NCBI GenBank assembly: GCA_045538465.1
Contig: JAZSRK010000092.1
Location: 1 to 58,809 of the forward strand
From: Limiplasma sp045538465
GTDB taxonomy: Bacteria; Bacillota; Clostridia; Christensenellales; Aristaeellaceae
Length of the DNA stretch: 58,809 nt
Reading direction: 5' to 3'
A program made the position numbers and the translations under genes. The notes beneath the pieces are model-generated. The model saw only the letters and a program-made list of their open reading frames with translations, had not been told where the DNA came from and did not search any database. Positions 23,304-32,448 of the stretch are shown piece by piece (position 1 is the stretch's first letter; each line of letters begins with the position of its first letter).

Positions 23304-26300
23304 TTACTCCTCATCCATGGGGTCGCTGAAATCCACAGAACCCAGGTCGTCGCCCAGATCCATGTCGAAATCATCCAGCGCATCCATGCTGAAATCAACA
23401 TCCATGTCCACATCGGCAGCGGTCTCCTGCTCGGCGATGGCGGTATCTTCGGCTTCCTCTTCGGGCTTATCTTCGCCGCGGGAGGAGGAGATGTCCATAT
23501 CGAAGTCTTCGTCATCCAGTTCACGGATGATGATCTCTTCCTTATTGGCATCCAGCACACGGATATCCAGCGCCAGAGACTGCAGTTCCTTGATAAGGAC
23601 CTTGAAGCTTTCCGGCACGCCGGGAGCGGGGATGTTGGTGCCCTTGACGATGGCTTCGTAGGCCTTTACACGACCCACGATATCGTCGGACTTGACGGTG
23701 AGGATCTCCTGCAGGGTATTGGCGGCGCCGTAGGCCTCCAAAGCCCAGACTTCCATCTCGCCGAAGCGCTGACCGCCAAACTGAGCTTTACCGCCCAGAG
23801 GCTGCTGGGTAACGAGAGAGTACGGACCCACGGAACGGGCGTGCATCTTGTCGTCTACCAGATGGTGGAGCTTGAGGAAGTACATATAACCGACGGTAAC
23901 AGGGTTTTCGAAGGGTTCGCCTGTACGGCCGTCGTAGAGGATGGTCTTACCGCTGGGATCCTTGCCGGCCATTTCCAGACACTTGGCAATGTCGTCCATG
24001 GTGGCACCGTCGAACACGGGGGTGGCTACATGCCAGCCAAGGGTCTTGGCGGCCATGCCCAAGTGCACTTCCAGCACCTGACCGATGTTCATACGGGAGG
24101 GAACGCCCAAGGGGTTCAGCACGATCTGCAAGGGGGTACCATCGGGCATGAAGGGCATATCTTCTTCACGCAGGATGCGGGATACAACACCCTTGTTACC
24201 GTGACGGCCGGCCATCTTGTCGCCCACGCTGATCTTACGCTTCTGGGCGATGTAAACACGAACCATCATGTTTACGCCGGGAGACAGCTCGTCCTTATTT
24301 TCACGGGTGAAGACCTTTACGTCTACAACGATACCGCCTTCGCCATGGGGCACACGCAGAGAGGTGTCGCGCACCTCGCGGGCCTTTTCGCCAAAGATGG
24401 CACGCAGCAAGCGCTCTTCAGCGGTCAGATCGGTCTCGCCCTTGGGGGTGACCTTACCGACCAGAATATCGCCTGCACGAACCTCGGCACCAATGCGGAT
24501 GATACCGTCTTCGTCCAGATCCTTCACAGCATCGTCGCCGATGTTGGGAATATCACGGGTGATCTCTTCCGGCCCAAGCTTGGTCTCACGGGCTTCGGAT
24601 TCAAACTCCTCGATGTGGATGGAGGTATAGATGTCTTCCTTGACCAGCTTTTCGCTGATAAGGACGGCGTCTTCGTAGTTGTAGCCTTCCCAGGTCATGA
24701 AACCGATGAGCACGTTGCGGCCCAGACCGATCTCGCCCTTTTCAGTGGAAGGACCATCAGCCAGCAGATCGCCCTTTTCTACGCGCTGACCAGCCTTTAC
24801 ACGGGGGTGCTGGTTGATGCAGGTGCCCTGGTTGGAACGGGCAAACTTGCTCAGCTTGTAGGTGTGGGCTTCCCGGTTGTCATCGCGGATAACGATGGAA
24901 TCACCAGCGACCTTTTCGACCACACCGGCTTCCTTGCTCAGCAGCACAACGCCGCTGTCGTGGGCAGCCTTGAATTCCATACCGGTGCCTACGATGGGGG
25001 CTTCCGGCACCAGCAGAGGCACGGCCTGACGCTGCATGTTGGAACCCATCAGTGCACGGGTAGCGTCGTCGTTCTCAAGGAAGGGGATCATGGCGGTGGC
25101 CACGGATACGATCTGACGGGGGCTGACGTCGATCAGGTCAACGTTCTCACGGTGCACCTGCACGAACTCGGCCTTGTCACGAACGGTGATGTATTCATTG
25201 GTGAAGGAACCATCGGCTTCCAGAGGCTCCTTGGCCTGAGCCACAACGTAGAAGTCTTCTTCGTCGGCGGTCAGGTACACGATATCGTTGGTCACCTTGT
25301 GGGTCTTGGGATCGATGATGCGGTAGGGAGCTTCGATGAAGCCGTACTCGTTGATACGGGCATAGGTAGCCAGAGAGCCGATCAGACCGATGTTGGGACC
25401 TTCAGGGGTCTCAATGGGGCAGATGCGGGCATAGTGGCTGTAATGAACGTCGCGAACCTCGAAGGAGGCACGGTCACGGTTCAAGCCGCCGGGGCCCAGA
25501 GCGGACAGACGGCGCTTGTGGGTCAGCTCAGCCAGCGGGTTGGGCTGATCCATGAACTGGGACAGCTGGGAGGAGCCGAAGAACTCCTTGATGGCGGCGC
25601 TTACCGGACGGATGTTGATCAGTTCGCCGGGCTTTACATCGTCGGCATCCTGAATGGCCATGCGCTCACGCACTACACGCTCCAAGCGGCTCAGACCGAT
25701 GCGGATCTGGTTCTGCAAAAGTTCGCCCACAGAGCGCAGACGGCGGTTGCCCAGATGGTCGATATCGTCGGTAAAGCCGATGCCGTAAGGCAGACCCAGC
25801 AGATAGCTGACGGAGGCCACGATATCTTCGGTGATGATGTGCTTGGGCATCAAGTCGTGCAGACGAGCCTTGACCATATCGCGAAGTTCCTCTTCGCCGC
25901 TTGCGGCATCGAGGATCTCCTTGAGCACGGGGTAGAGCACCTGCTCCTGCACGCCGGCTTCCTTGGGATCGAAGGGCAGATAGCAGGCAGCATCCACAAA
26001 GTGGTTGCCTACGACCTTATGAGCCTTGCCTTCCACATCCACATAGGCCTCGTTGATACCGGCATTCTGGATGGCGCGGGCAACGTCCTTCTCGATCACA
26101 TCGCCAGCCTTGACCATAACTTTCTTGGTCTCGGGGTTGATGATATCCTCAGCGGCGACCCGATCCTGAATACGGGTGGCCAAAGAGAGCTTTTTGTTAA
26201 ACTTGTAGCGGCCAACGCGCATCAAGTCGTAGCGCTTGGCATCGAAGAACAGGGAATTGAACAGATTGGTGGCGCTCTCCTTCGTGGGGGGCTCGCCGGG

Positions 26301-27023
26301 CTTCTGCTTTTTGTAGATCTCGATGAGACCTTCATCCTTGCTCTTAGCACCGTCGCCCTTCTGGATGGTGGCCATCAGGCGCCCATCCTCGCCCAGCAGG
26401 TCGATGCTCTGGGCATCGGTGCCGTAGCCCAAAGCACGCAGGATCAGCGTGATGGGCAGTTTGCGGGCACGGTCGATACGCACCCACAGCACGTTGTTGG
26501 AGTCGGTTTCGTACTCCAACCAAGCACCACGGTTGGGGATGACCGTGGTGGAGAACAGGTGCTTACCGGTCTTATCGATCTGGTCGCCATAGTATACACC
26601 GGGCGAACGAACCAGCTGGCTGACGATAACACGCTCTGCACCGTTAATGATAAAGGTACCGTGCTCGGTCATGAGGGGGAAGTCGCCCATAAACACGTCG
26701 GATTCTTTGATCTCGCCCGTTTCACGGTTCTTCAGGCGGACAAAGACCTTCAAGGGAGCGGCATAGGTCATATCCCGTTCCTTGCAGCGTTCGACGCTGT
26801 TCTTGGGCTCTTCTAAAGAATAGTCCACAAACTCCAGCGAGAGATTTTCCGTATAGTCTACGATCGGCGACACGTCGTCCAGCACTTCGCGGAGATCGGT
26901 CTCCAAAAAGCGCTGGTATGAGTTTTTCTGCACCTCGATGAGATCGGGCATATCCAGGATCTCGTCGATATGAGAAAAGCTCTGGCGCGTTCTGTGCTTA
27001 CCCATTTGAACTTCATGCACCAT
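23304..27023 (-). CDS. rpoB: RNA polymerase subunit beta
   Basis: The beta subunit of RNA polymerase, about 1239 aa. The start at 27023 (MVHEVQMGKHRTRQSFSHID) is chosen because it matches the family N-terminus and AGGGGTG lies 9 nt upstream; an ATG and GTG 3-4 codons upstream are alternatives. The rifampicin pocket is canonical (GSSQLSQFMDQPNPLAELTH, then KRRLSALGPGGL) with the usual Gln, Asp, His and Ser residues, so no resistance mutation is visible. The last ~80 residues form an acidic tail rich in Asp, Glu and Met, longer than typical. Transcribed from a near-perfect promoter at 27186-27214 with a ~155-nt leader, upstream of rpoC. Confidence 0.98.
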   Translation of the reverse strand: MVHEVQMGKHRTRQSFSHIDEILDMPDLIEVQKNSYQRFLETDLREVLDDVSPIVDYTENLSLEFVDYSLEEPKNSVERCKERDMTYAAPLKVFVRLKNRETGEIKESDVFMGDFPLMTEHGTFIINGAERVIVSQLVRSPGVYYGDQIDKTGKHLFSTTVIPNRGAWLEYETDSNNVLWVRIDRARKLPITLILRALGYGTDAQSIDLLGEDGRLMATIQKGDGAKSKDEGLIEIYKKQKPGEPPTKESATNLFNSLFFDAKRYDLMRVGRYKFNKKLSLATRIQDRVAAEDIINPETKKVMVKAGDVIEKDVARAIQNAGINEAYVDVEGKAHKVVGNHFVDAACYLPFDPKEAGVQEQVLYPVLKEILDAASGEEELRDMVKARLHDLMPKHIITEDIVASVSYLLGLPYGIGFTDDIDHLGNRRLRSVGELLQNQIRIGLSRLERVVRERMAIQDADDVKPGELINIRPVSAAIKEFFGSSQLSQFMDQPNPLAELTHKRRLSALGPGGLNRDRASFEVRDVHYSHYARICPIETPEGPNIGLIGSLATYARINEYGFIEAPYRIIDPKTHKVTNDIVYLTADEEDFYVVAQAKEPLEADGSFTNEYITVRDKAEFVQVHRENVDLIDVSPRQIVSVATAMIPFLENDDATRALMGSNMQRQAVPLLVPEAPIVGTGMEFKAAHDSGVVLLSKEAGVVEKVAGDSIVIRDDNREAHTYKLSKFARSNQGTCINQHPRVKAGQRVEKGDLLADGPSTEKGEIGLGRNVLIGFMTWEGYNYEDAVLISEKLVKEDIYTSIHIEEFESEARETKLGPEEITRDIPNIGDDAVKDLDEDGIIRIGAEVRAGDILVGKVTPKGETDLTAEERLLRAIFGEKAREVRDTSLRVPHGEGGIVVDVKVFTRENKDELSPGVNMMVRVYIAQKRKISVGDKMAGRHGNKGVVSRILREEDMPFMPDGTPLQIVLNPLGVPSRMNIGQVLEVHLGMAAKTLGWHVATPVFDGATMDDIAKCLEMAGKDPSGKTILYDGRTGEPFENPVTVGYMYFLKLHHLVDDKMHARSVGPYSLVTQQPLGGKAQFGGQRFGEMEVWALEAYGAANTLQEILTVKSDDIVGRVKAYEAIVKGTNIPAPGVPESFKVLIKELQSLALDIRVLDANKEEIIIRELDDEDFDMDISSSRGEDKPEEEAEDTAIAEQETAADVDMDVDFSMDALDDFDMDLGDDLGSVDFSDPMDEE

Positions 27024-27185
27024 AAATGCCATCACCCCTTATGTTCCTCGCACCTGACCAAAACAGACAATTCGTACCGTTTGCATGCGGCAGGATTTTC
27101 CTGTTGCATTTTTGCTCAAAGGTATGTACAATACCATCAAGCCACCGGCATAGAATGCGCAGTTTAGATACTGATGCAATTCTAT

Positions 27186-27214
27186 ATTATAGCCCCCGTA
27201 TATTCGTCTGTCAA
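27186..27214 (-). promoter_or_regulatory. rpoBC promoter
   Basis: On the minus strand TTGACA (27209-27214) and TATAAT (27186-27191) are separated by 17 nt, both hexamers perfect. The ~155-nt leader before rpoB contains no obvious terminator-like hairpin. Confidence 0.93.
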
Positions 27215-27302
27215 TACTTTCAGAAGAAAGGATTCACATTTTCCCAATTTTTTTATCCATTGTTCTGAAATTGTTTTCCACTATTTCGCAGAGGTGACAA
27301 AC

Positions 27303-27743
27303 ATGATCAAATTTGGACAGGTAACTGCTTACGATACTGCCACCAAAACGGCGACCATTACCTACATTCGCCCGGATGCCTGCGAAAAATGCGGCGGCTG
27401 CACCGCCATGAGCCAAACAGGCTCCATCACCTTGAAAGCCGATTGCAAAGAGGGCGATTGGGTGCGTGTAGAACTGCCGGACAACCGCTTTCTCAGCGCC
27501 ACACTGATGGCTTACGTATTGCCGCTGGTGTGCTTTGTGGTGGGGCTGCTCTTGGGCAGCCAGTTTTCCGGCGGCAACGAGCTGTGGGCCATGGGTGGCA
27601 GCGTGATCGGTCTGGGCTTAGGGCTTGTAGGCATGAAGGCCTGCGACAAACTGATCACCGGTCGCCCGGAGTGGACGCCCCGCGTAGCAGAAGTATACGA
27701 CCAAAAGCCCGATACCGGCATTTTGGGCTGTGGGCAGGAATAA
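27303..27743 (+). CDS. RseC/MucC-like membrane protein
   Basis: A 146-aa protein of the SoxR-reducing/RseC-MucC family. An N-terminal soluble domain carries a cysteine cluster CEKCGGCTAM near residues 27-35. Two adjacent transmembrane helices follow (YVLPLVCFVVGLLLG and GGSVIGLGLGLVGM), then a short hydrophilic tail. Family members tune redox-responsive or envelope-stress regulators and often sit with Rnf genes; here the gene stands alone, divergent from rpoB. AGAGGTGA before the ATG at 27303 fixes the start. Its promoter is not clear: only weak hexamers lie in the 110 bases upstream. The exact role is unknown. Confidence 0.78.
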   Translation: MIKFGQVTAYDTATKTATITYIRPDACEKCGGCTAMSQTGSITLKADCKEGDWVRVELPDNRFLSATLMAYVLPLVCFVVGLLLGSQFSGGNELWAMGGSVIGLGLGLVGMKACDKLITGRPEWTPRVAEVYDQKPDTGILGCGQE

Positions 27744-27766
27744 GCTGCGATCCATCGTCATTTTTC

Positions 27767-27797
27767 AGAACGGTTCCATACGGGTTCCGTTCTTTTT
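27767..27797 (+). terminator. Terminator of the RseC-like gene
   Basis: AGAACGG and CCGTTCT form the outer stem with further inner pairing, followed by TTTTTG. It lies 23 nt after the stop. Confidence 0.75.
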
Positions 27798-27921
27798 GTT
27801 TGCTTTCTGACCCGCACTAGCAGAAACGAAGCTGCGCTTATTCCTTGGGCTCTTCTCCCATCCACACGACTGAAATTGTTTTTTACACAAAAAACGGCAA
27901 ATTTTCACCAAATCTCCCCTG

Positions 27922-27950
27922 TTCAAATCGCTTTGGCTGTGTTATACTAT
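27922..27950 (+). promoter_or_regulatory. Promoter of the RNase J gene
   Basis: TTCAAA (27922-27927) and TACTAT (27945-27950) have a 17-nt spacer. The 361-base gap between the two genes holds the preceding terminator, ~120 bases without recognisable signals, this promoter and a ~150-nt leader. The leader ends with a short hairpin, GCGCA-CTT-TGCGC, at 28078-28090. That hairpin sits immediately before the AAGGAGG site and could reduce translation. Confidence 0.6.
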
Positions 27951-28104
27951 AAAGCGTTAGATGGGAACGTTTGCTTAGACCATCGACAAATCAATTTTCT
28001 AAACACCTTTGCATGCAGACCAATTTCTTTGTGCCTGTGTGCTGGAATGTTGTATTTGTTTTTCGTTTGAATTGTTTGCGCACTTTGCGCTGAAGGAGGC
28101 CCTT

Positions 28105-29769
28105 ATGGCAGATACCGAACAGAGGCTCAAAATTATTCCCCTTGGCGGCGTTGATGAGTTCGGCAAAAACATTACCGTAGTAGAATACGGCGATGATATG
28201 CTGGTGGTGGACTGCGGCTCCATCTTCCCTAAGGAAGACATGCTGGGCGTTGACTTGGTCATCCCGGATGTTACCTATCTGATCAAAAACCGGCACAAGA
28301 TCCGTGGTCTTTTGCTAACCCATGGTCACGAGGATCACATCGGCGCAACGCCTTATGTGCTGCGTCAGGTGCCCATGCCCCTGTACGGTACCAAGCTGAC
28401 CCTTGCTTTGGTAGACCTGAAGCTGAAGGAGCATCGTGTCGCCGGCATCCCGCTGAATGTGATCAAGCCCCGTGATGAGCTGGATCTGGGCTGCTTCCAT
28501 GTAAAGTTCATCCACGTGAACCACTCCATCGCTGGTGCTGTGGCTATCGCCATCACCTGCCCGGCGGGCACCATCGTTTTCAGCGGCGACTTCAAGATCG
28601 ACTTTACCCCCATCGATGGTGAAGTAGCCGACCTGGCCAGTTTTGCCATGCTGGGCAACGACGGCGTGCTGGCCTTCCTGTGCGAAAGCACCAACGTGGA
28701 GCGCAAGGGTCACACCATGTCCGAAACCAAGATCGGGCAGACCTTCATCGATATGTTCCAGCAGGCCAAGGGACGTGTCATCGTTGCCATGTTCGCCTCC
28801 AACATCCATCGTGTACAGATGGTGGTGGATTCTGCCCAGCTGTTCGGGCGCAAAGTTTGCTTCGTAGGCCGCAGCATGGTCAATGTGACCCGTGTGGCCA
28901 TGTCCATCGGCGAACTCAACATCCCCGAAGAAAACATCATCGATGTGGACGATATCGACAGCTATCCCGACGAAGAAGTGCTGGTGGTGACCACCGGCTC
29001 TCAGGGCGAGGCTATGGCCGGTTTGACCCGTATGGCCTATGGCGAACACCGCAAGCTGCAAATTCGCCCCACCGATATGGTCATCATTTCCGCACACCCC
29101 ATCCCCGGCAACGAAAAGCCGGTAGCCCGTGTCATCAACCAGCTGTACCGCTGCGGCGCTAACGTGATGTACGGCCAGCTGGGCGAAGTGCACGTTTCCG
29201 GCCACGCCTGCGAAGAAGAGATCAAGCTTTTGCACGTGCTGTGCAAGCCCCGCTACTTTATCCCCATCCACGGCGAATACGCCAAGCTGTGGCAGCATGC
29301 CGAGTTGGCAGAGTCTCTGGGCACTCCCAGCCAGAATATCATCATCCCCGAGATCGGTCAGGTGATCGAAATGAGCGAGGACTTCCTCGACATCACCGGT
29401 ACCGTGCCCACCGGCGGCGTGCTGGTGGACGGTCTGGGCATCGGCGACGTGGGCAACGTGGTGCTCCGCGACCGCAAGCACCTCAGCCAAGACGGCCTGA
29501 TCATCGTGGTCATGGCCATCGATCGGGACAGCGGCATCTTGGTATCCGGCCCCGACCTGATCAGCCGCGGTTTTGTCTATGTGCGTGAAAACGAAGACAT
29601 CATCGAAAACAGCCGCGAACTGGCCCGCAGCATCATTGCCAGCTACGGCCGCATCGACGGTAGCGAATGGCAGAACATGAAGAACCGCATCAAGGATGAG
29701 CTGCATCGCTATATCTTCGATCAAATCAAGCGCAACCCCATGATCTTGCCGATCATTATGGAGATCTAA
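28105..29769 (+). CDS. rnj: Ribonuclease J
   Basis: A beta-CASP metallo-beta-lactamase-fold ribonuclease with 5'-exo and endo activity, central to mRNA turnover and rRNA maturation in Bacillota. The 554-aa protein shows the zinc motif THGHEDHIG near residues 72-80 and the FSGDFKID strand with a metal-binding Asp. The beta-CASP motifs follow (CESTNVERKGHTMSE, then ATFASNIHR-like MFASNIHRVQ), along with SAHPIPGNE and IPIHGEY. The C-terminal dimerisation domain ends NPMILPIIMEI. AAGGAGG 5 nt before the ATG fixes the start over an in-frame 32-codon extension. A single gene with tandem terminators after it. Confidence 0.95.
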   Translation: MADTEQRLKIIPLGGVDEFGKNITVVEYGDDMLVVDCGSIFPKEDMLGVDLVIPDVTYLIKNRHKIRGLLLTHGHEDHIGATPYVLRQVPMPLYGTKLTLALVDLKLKEHRVAGIPLNVIKPRDELDLGCFHVKFIHVNHSIAGAVAIAITCPAGTIVFSGDFKIDFTPIDGEVADLASFAMLGNDGVLAFLCESTNVERKGHTMSETKIGQTFIDMFQQAKGRVIVAMFASNIHRVQMVVDSAQLFGRKVCFVGRSMVNVTRVAMSIGELNIPEENIIDVDDIDSYPDEEVLVVTTGSQGEAMAGLTRMAYGEHRKLQIRPTDMVIISAHPIPGNEKPVARVINQLYRCGANVMYGQLGEVHVSGHACEEEIKLLHVLCKPRYFIPIHGEYAKLWQHAELAESLGTPSQNIIIPEIGQVIEMSEDFLDITGTVPTGGVLVDGLGIGDVGNVVLRDRKHLSQDGLIIVVMAIDRDSGILVSGPDLISRGFVYVRENEDIIENSRELARSIIASYGRIDGSEWQNMKNRIKDELHRYIFDQIKRNPMILPIIMEI

Positions 29770-29790
29770 TACCACCGACAATACCTATCA

Positions 29791-29828
29791 CAGGCAGTTA
29801 TGCAACGGCGTAACTGCCTGATTCTTTT
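29791..29828 (+). terminator. Terminator after RNase J
   Basis: CAGGCAGTTA pairs with TAACTGCCTG, with extra inner pairs and an AACG-type loop, followed by ATTCTTTT. Confidence 0.85.
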
Positions 29829-29833
29829 AGATC

Positions 29834-29867
29834 AAAAAGAGACGGCGCAACGGCCGTCTCTTTTTTG
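29834..29867. terminator. Bidirectional terminator between rnj and pepV
   Basis: A-run, AGAGACGGC, short loop, GCCGTCTCT, T-run. It serves the convergent dipeptidase operon on the minus strand and backs up the rnj terminator. Confidence 0.88.
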
Positions 29868-29880
29868 CTTTGTATTCCTC

Positions 29881-31251
29881 TTATTCTCCTGCCAACAATT
29901 GAATGGCGCGAGCGAAAATCTGCACATTCTGCATCAGTCCATCAATGCTGGCATACTCGCCTGCCTGATGAGCCAGTTCCTCATCCTCAGGGAATGCACT
30001 GCCAAAGGCCACACCCTCTTGCAAGCAACGAGCGTAGGTGCCGCCACCGGTAGCGATGCACTCCTTGGGGCGACCCGTTACCTCGTGGTAGGCCTCCAGC
30101 AAAGCGGAAACCAGCTCGCTGGAGGGGGCCACATGATGGGGATCCTTCTGCTCATCCACCGTTACCTGAATCTCCTTACCCAGCGCAGCGGTAGCGGCTG
30201 CCACCAGCGCTTCCCAATTGCACAGGATGGGATAGCGGATATCCAGCGTGGCATAGAGACCGTTTTCCGGGCTGTAGCGCAGGATGCCCAGATTGCAGGT
30301 AAGTCCGCCGCTGGTCTCATCGCTGCAGCGGATGCCGAGACCGCTACCGTCGGACTCCATGCCCACCACATCAGCCAACTTTTTGAGCACACCGCACACG
30401 CCCAGCGCACGCAGCATGATCAGCAGCTGCCCCAGTGCATTCCGGGCTGCCTCAGGATAGGCTGCGTGACCGGGAATACCGGTGGAGATCAGCTTGATGG
30501 TGTGCTCGCCTTGATATTCGGCTTCCACCTGCACCATCATATCCTCTGCCAGCCGGTTGATCTTCTCGCAGTCCGCTTCCGAACCGGCGATCAAAGCGGT
30601 GGCGTTGCCGGGGATCACATTGCAGCGTTCACCTACATTGATCTCCTTCACTTCCAGCCCATCGGCGCAGTAGGGTGCACGCAGGCTCAGGTGCAAAAGT
30701 CCCTTCTCGGTGTTGATGACAGGGAAGCTGGCATCGGGGCTGAAACCGGTCTTGGGCATATCGCAATGCTCGCAATAGTAATGCATGTCCTCCCAGCCGC
30801 TTTCCTCGTCGCAGCCCAAGATCAGACGAACTTCCCGCTTCAGGGGCACGCCCGCTTCCTTCAGGGCCTTCATGGCGTACAGGGCTGCAATGGCAGGGCC
30901 TTTGTCATCGGAGGTGCCACGGCCATAGATGCGGTCGCCTACCTGCACCGGCTCAAAGGGCGGGGTCTGCCAGCCGTCACCGGCGGGCACCACGTCCAAA
31001 TGCGCCAAAATACCCAGCGGCTCCACGCCGATGGGGCCCATGCGCAGATCACCAGCGTATTCGTCGATGTTGCGAACCTCAAAACCCATCCGGGCGCCTT
31101 CTTCCAAGGCCATGTGCAGCATGCGCTTTACTTCTTCGCCAAAGGGTGCGCCGGGCAAAGCGGCTTCCTTCACGCTGGGCACAGCGATCCAGCGTTTCAA
31201 AGTATCCACCAAATCATCCCGCATCGTATCGATGATCGTATTGATATCCAT
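29881..31251 (-). CDS. pepV: PepV-type M20 dipeptidase
   Basis: A metal-dependent cytoplasmic dipeptidase of the M20 (PepV/Sapep) family, 456 aa, that hydrolyses dipeptides from oligopeptide uptake or protein turnover. Metal-binding motifs are visible: AHLDVVPAGDGW with the first His and Asp, GRGTSDDKGP with the bridging Asp, and GCDEESGWEDM with the catalytic and metal Glu pair. The lid domain lies between. The late CIATGGGTYAR segment carries the region of the last ligand. TGGAGG precedes the ATG. It is the last gene of the five-gene minus-strand operon, 15 nt after the C-S lyase gene, and ends at the bidirectional terminator. Confidence 0.92.
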   Translation of the reverse strand: MDINTIIDTMRDDLVDTLKRWIAVPSVKEAALPGAPFGEEVKRMLHMALEEGARMGFEVRNIDEYAGDLRMGPIGVEPLGILAHLDVVPAGDGWQTPPFEPVQVGDRIYGRGTSDDKGPAIAALYAMKALKEAGVPLKREVRLILGCDEESGWEDMHYYCEHCDMPKTGFSPDASFPVINTEKGLLHLSLRAPYCADGLEVKEINVGERCNVIPGNATALIAGSEADCEKINRLAEDMMVQVEAEYQGEHTIKLISTGIPGHAAYPEAARNALGQLLIMLRALGVCGVLKKLADVVGMESDGSGLGIRCSDETSGGLTCNLGILRYSPENGLYATLDIRYPILCNWEALVAAATAALGKEIQVTVDEQKDPHHVAPSSELVSALLEAYHEVTGRPKECIATGGGTYARCLQEGVAFGSAFPEDEELAHQAGEYASIDGLMQNVQIFARAIQLLAGE

Positions 31252-31266
31252 CAGGTTTATCCTCCA

Positions 31267-32448
31267 TTATGCTTTAATGGCTGCTTCCAGCCGTTTGATC
31301 GCTTCTATGGTATTGGCGTGAGGGCAAGCCAGATTGATGCGCAGGAAGCCCGCGCCTGCCTCCTGCCCGAAGAATGCGCCTTCGGTGAAGAAAACGCCGT
31401 GTTCCTGCGTGCGGCGGTTCAGTTCCTCCATGGAAAAACCATAAGCCCGCAGATCGATCCATGCCAGATAGGTAGCTTCCAAGGGCGTCAGCACCGCTTT
31501 GGGCAGTTTCTGTGCCAGCTCATCCTTCAAAAGGGCATAGGCCTGACGGAGATAATCCTTCAGCCCATCCAGCCAAAGGTCGCCGTACAGATGAGCGGCT
31601 TCGCAGGCCACCATGGCAAAGATGTTGCCTTGGGTAACACCGGAGGCGCTCATCTGCTGGGTCATGGCAGAAAGCAAAGCCTGATTACGGCACAGCAGAG
31701 CAGCCTGCTGCAAACCAGCCAAATTAAAGGTTTTGCTGGCGCTGGTAAGAGCAGCCACCCGGTCGTCTGCCCCATCGGCGATGGACAGGATCGGTACAAA
31801 GGGTTTCTCGCCCAGTACAAAATCCATATGGATCTCGTCGGAAACAAGGGCGCAATCGTAACGCTTCAGCAGCTGCCACAGCGCTGTTAATTCTTCTTTC
31901 GTCCACGCACGCCCCACCGGGTTGTGGGGGTTGCACAGCAGCATCAGCTTTGCGCCGCCTTTCAGGGCTTCCTCCACCGATGCCAGATCCATGGTGTAAT
32001 AGCCCTGCTCATCCCGCTTCAGGGGGCATTCCCACAGCTTGCGCCCGTTATCCCGCACGCTGCCATAGAAGGGGCCATACACAGGCGGCTGTACGATCAC
32101 GCTGTCGCCGGGCTGGGTAAGCGTAAGAACCGCGCTTTTCAAACCGGTGATCACGCAGGGCAGCATGGCATGGCTTTCCACCGGCAGCTTAAGGCCGTGG
32201 CGGCGCTCCAAAAAGCCCATAAGAGCCTTGGCACACTCCTTCGTATAGCTGGTGTAGCCAAACACCGGGTGCTGCGCCCGCTTCTGAATGGCCTCCATGA
32301 TCTCATCAGCACAGGGAAAATCCATATCGGCCACCCACATGGGCAACACGTCTTGACCCATGCGCTCTGCCACGCCATCCCACTTTTCACAAGCGGTGTT
32401 GCGGCGCTCTACGCCCCGGTCAAAATAAGCTTTGTCGTAGGTTTTCAT
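31267..32448 (-). CDS. MalY/PatB-type C-S lyase (cystathionine beta-lyase)
   Basis: A PLP-dependent fold-type I enzyme of the MalY/PatB group, 393 aa, that cleaves cystathionine or related S-cysteine conjugates to homocysteine or thiol, pyruvate and ammonia. The PLP lysine is near residue 239 in SASKTFNLAG. The N-terminus has GVAERMGQDVLPMWVADMDF, typical of the group, and LLCNPHNPVGRAWT lies in the cofactor region. Its ATG overlaps the upstream methyltransferase stop (ATGA), with GGAGG inside that gene, so the two are translationally coupled. The family also includes plain aminotransferases, so cystathionine is the likely but unproven substrate. Confidence 0.88.
   Translation of the reverse strand: MKTYDKAYFDRGVERRNTACEKWDGVAERMGQDVLPMWVADMDFPCADEIMEAIQKRAQHPVFGYTSYTKECAKALMGFLERRHGLKLPVESHAMLPCVITGLKSAVLTLTQPGDSVIVQPPVYGPFYGSVRDNGRKLWECPLKRDEQGYYTMDLASVEEALKGGAKLMLLCNPHNPVGRAWTKEELTALWQLLKRYDCALVSDEIHMDFVLGEKPFVPILSIADGADDRVAALTSASKTFNLAGLQQAALLCRNQALLSAMTQQMSASGVTQGNIFAMVACEAAHLYGDLWLDGLKDYLRQAYALLKDELAQKLPKAVLTPLEATYLAWIDLRAYGFSMEELNRRTQEHGVFFTEGAFFGQEAGAGFLRINLACPHANTIEAIKRLEAAIKA

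Noticed and set aside
19578..26816. Two open frames of more than 1100 codons on the plus strand opposite rpoC and rpoB
   Set aside because: They mirror the rpoB/rpoC coding frame, have low-complexity His/Gln/Gly-rich translations without recognisable domains, and lack ribosome sites. They arise from GC-rich codon use on the real strand.
28315..31890. Long open frames antisense to rnj, pepV and the C-S lyase gene
   Set aside because: No domain signature or start signal; the opposite strands encode clear enzymes.
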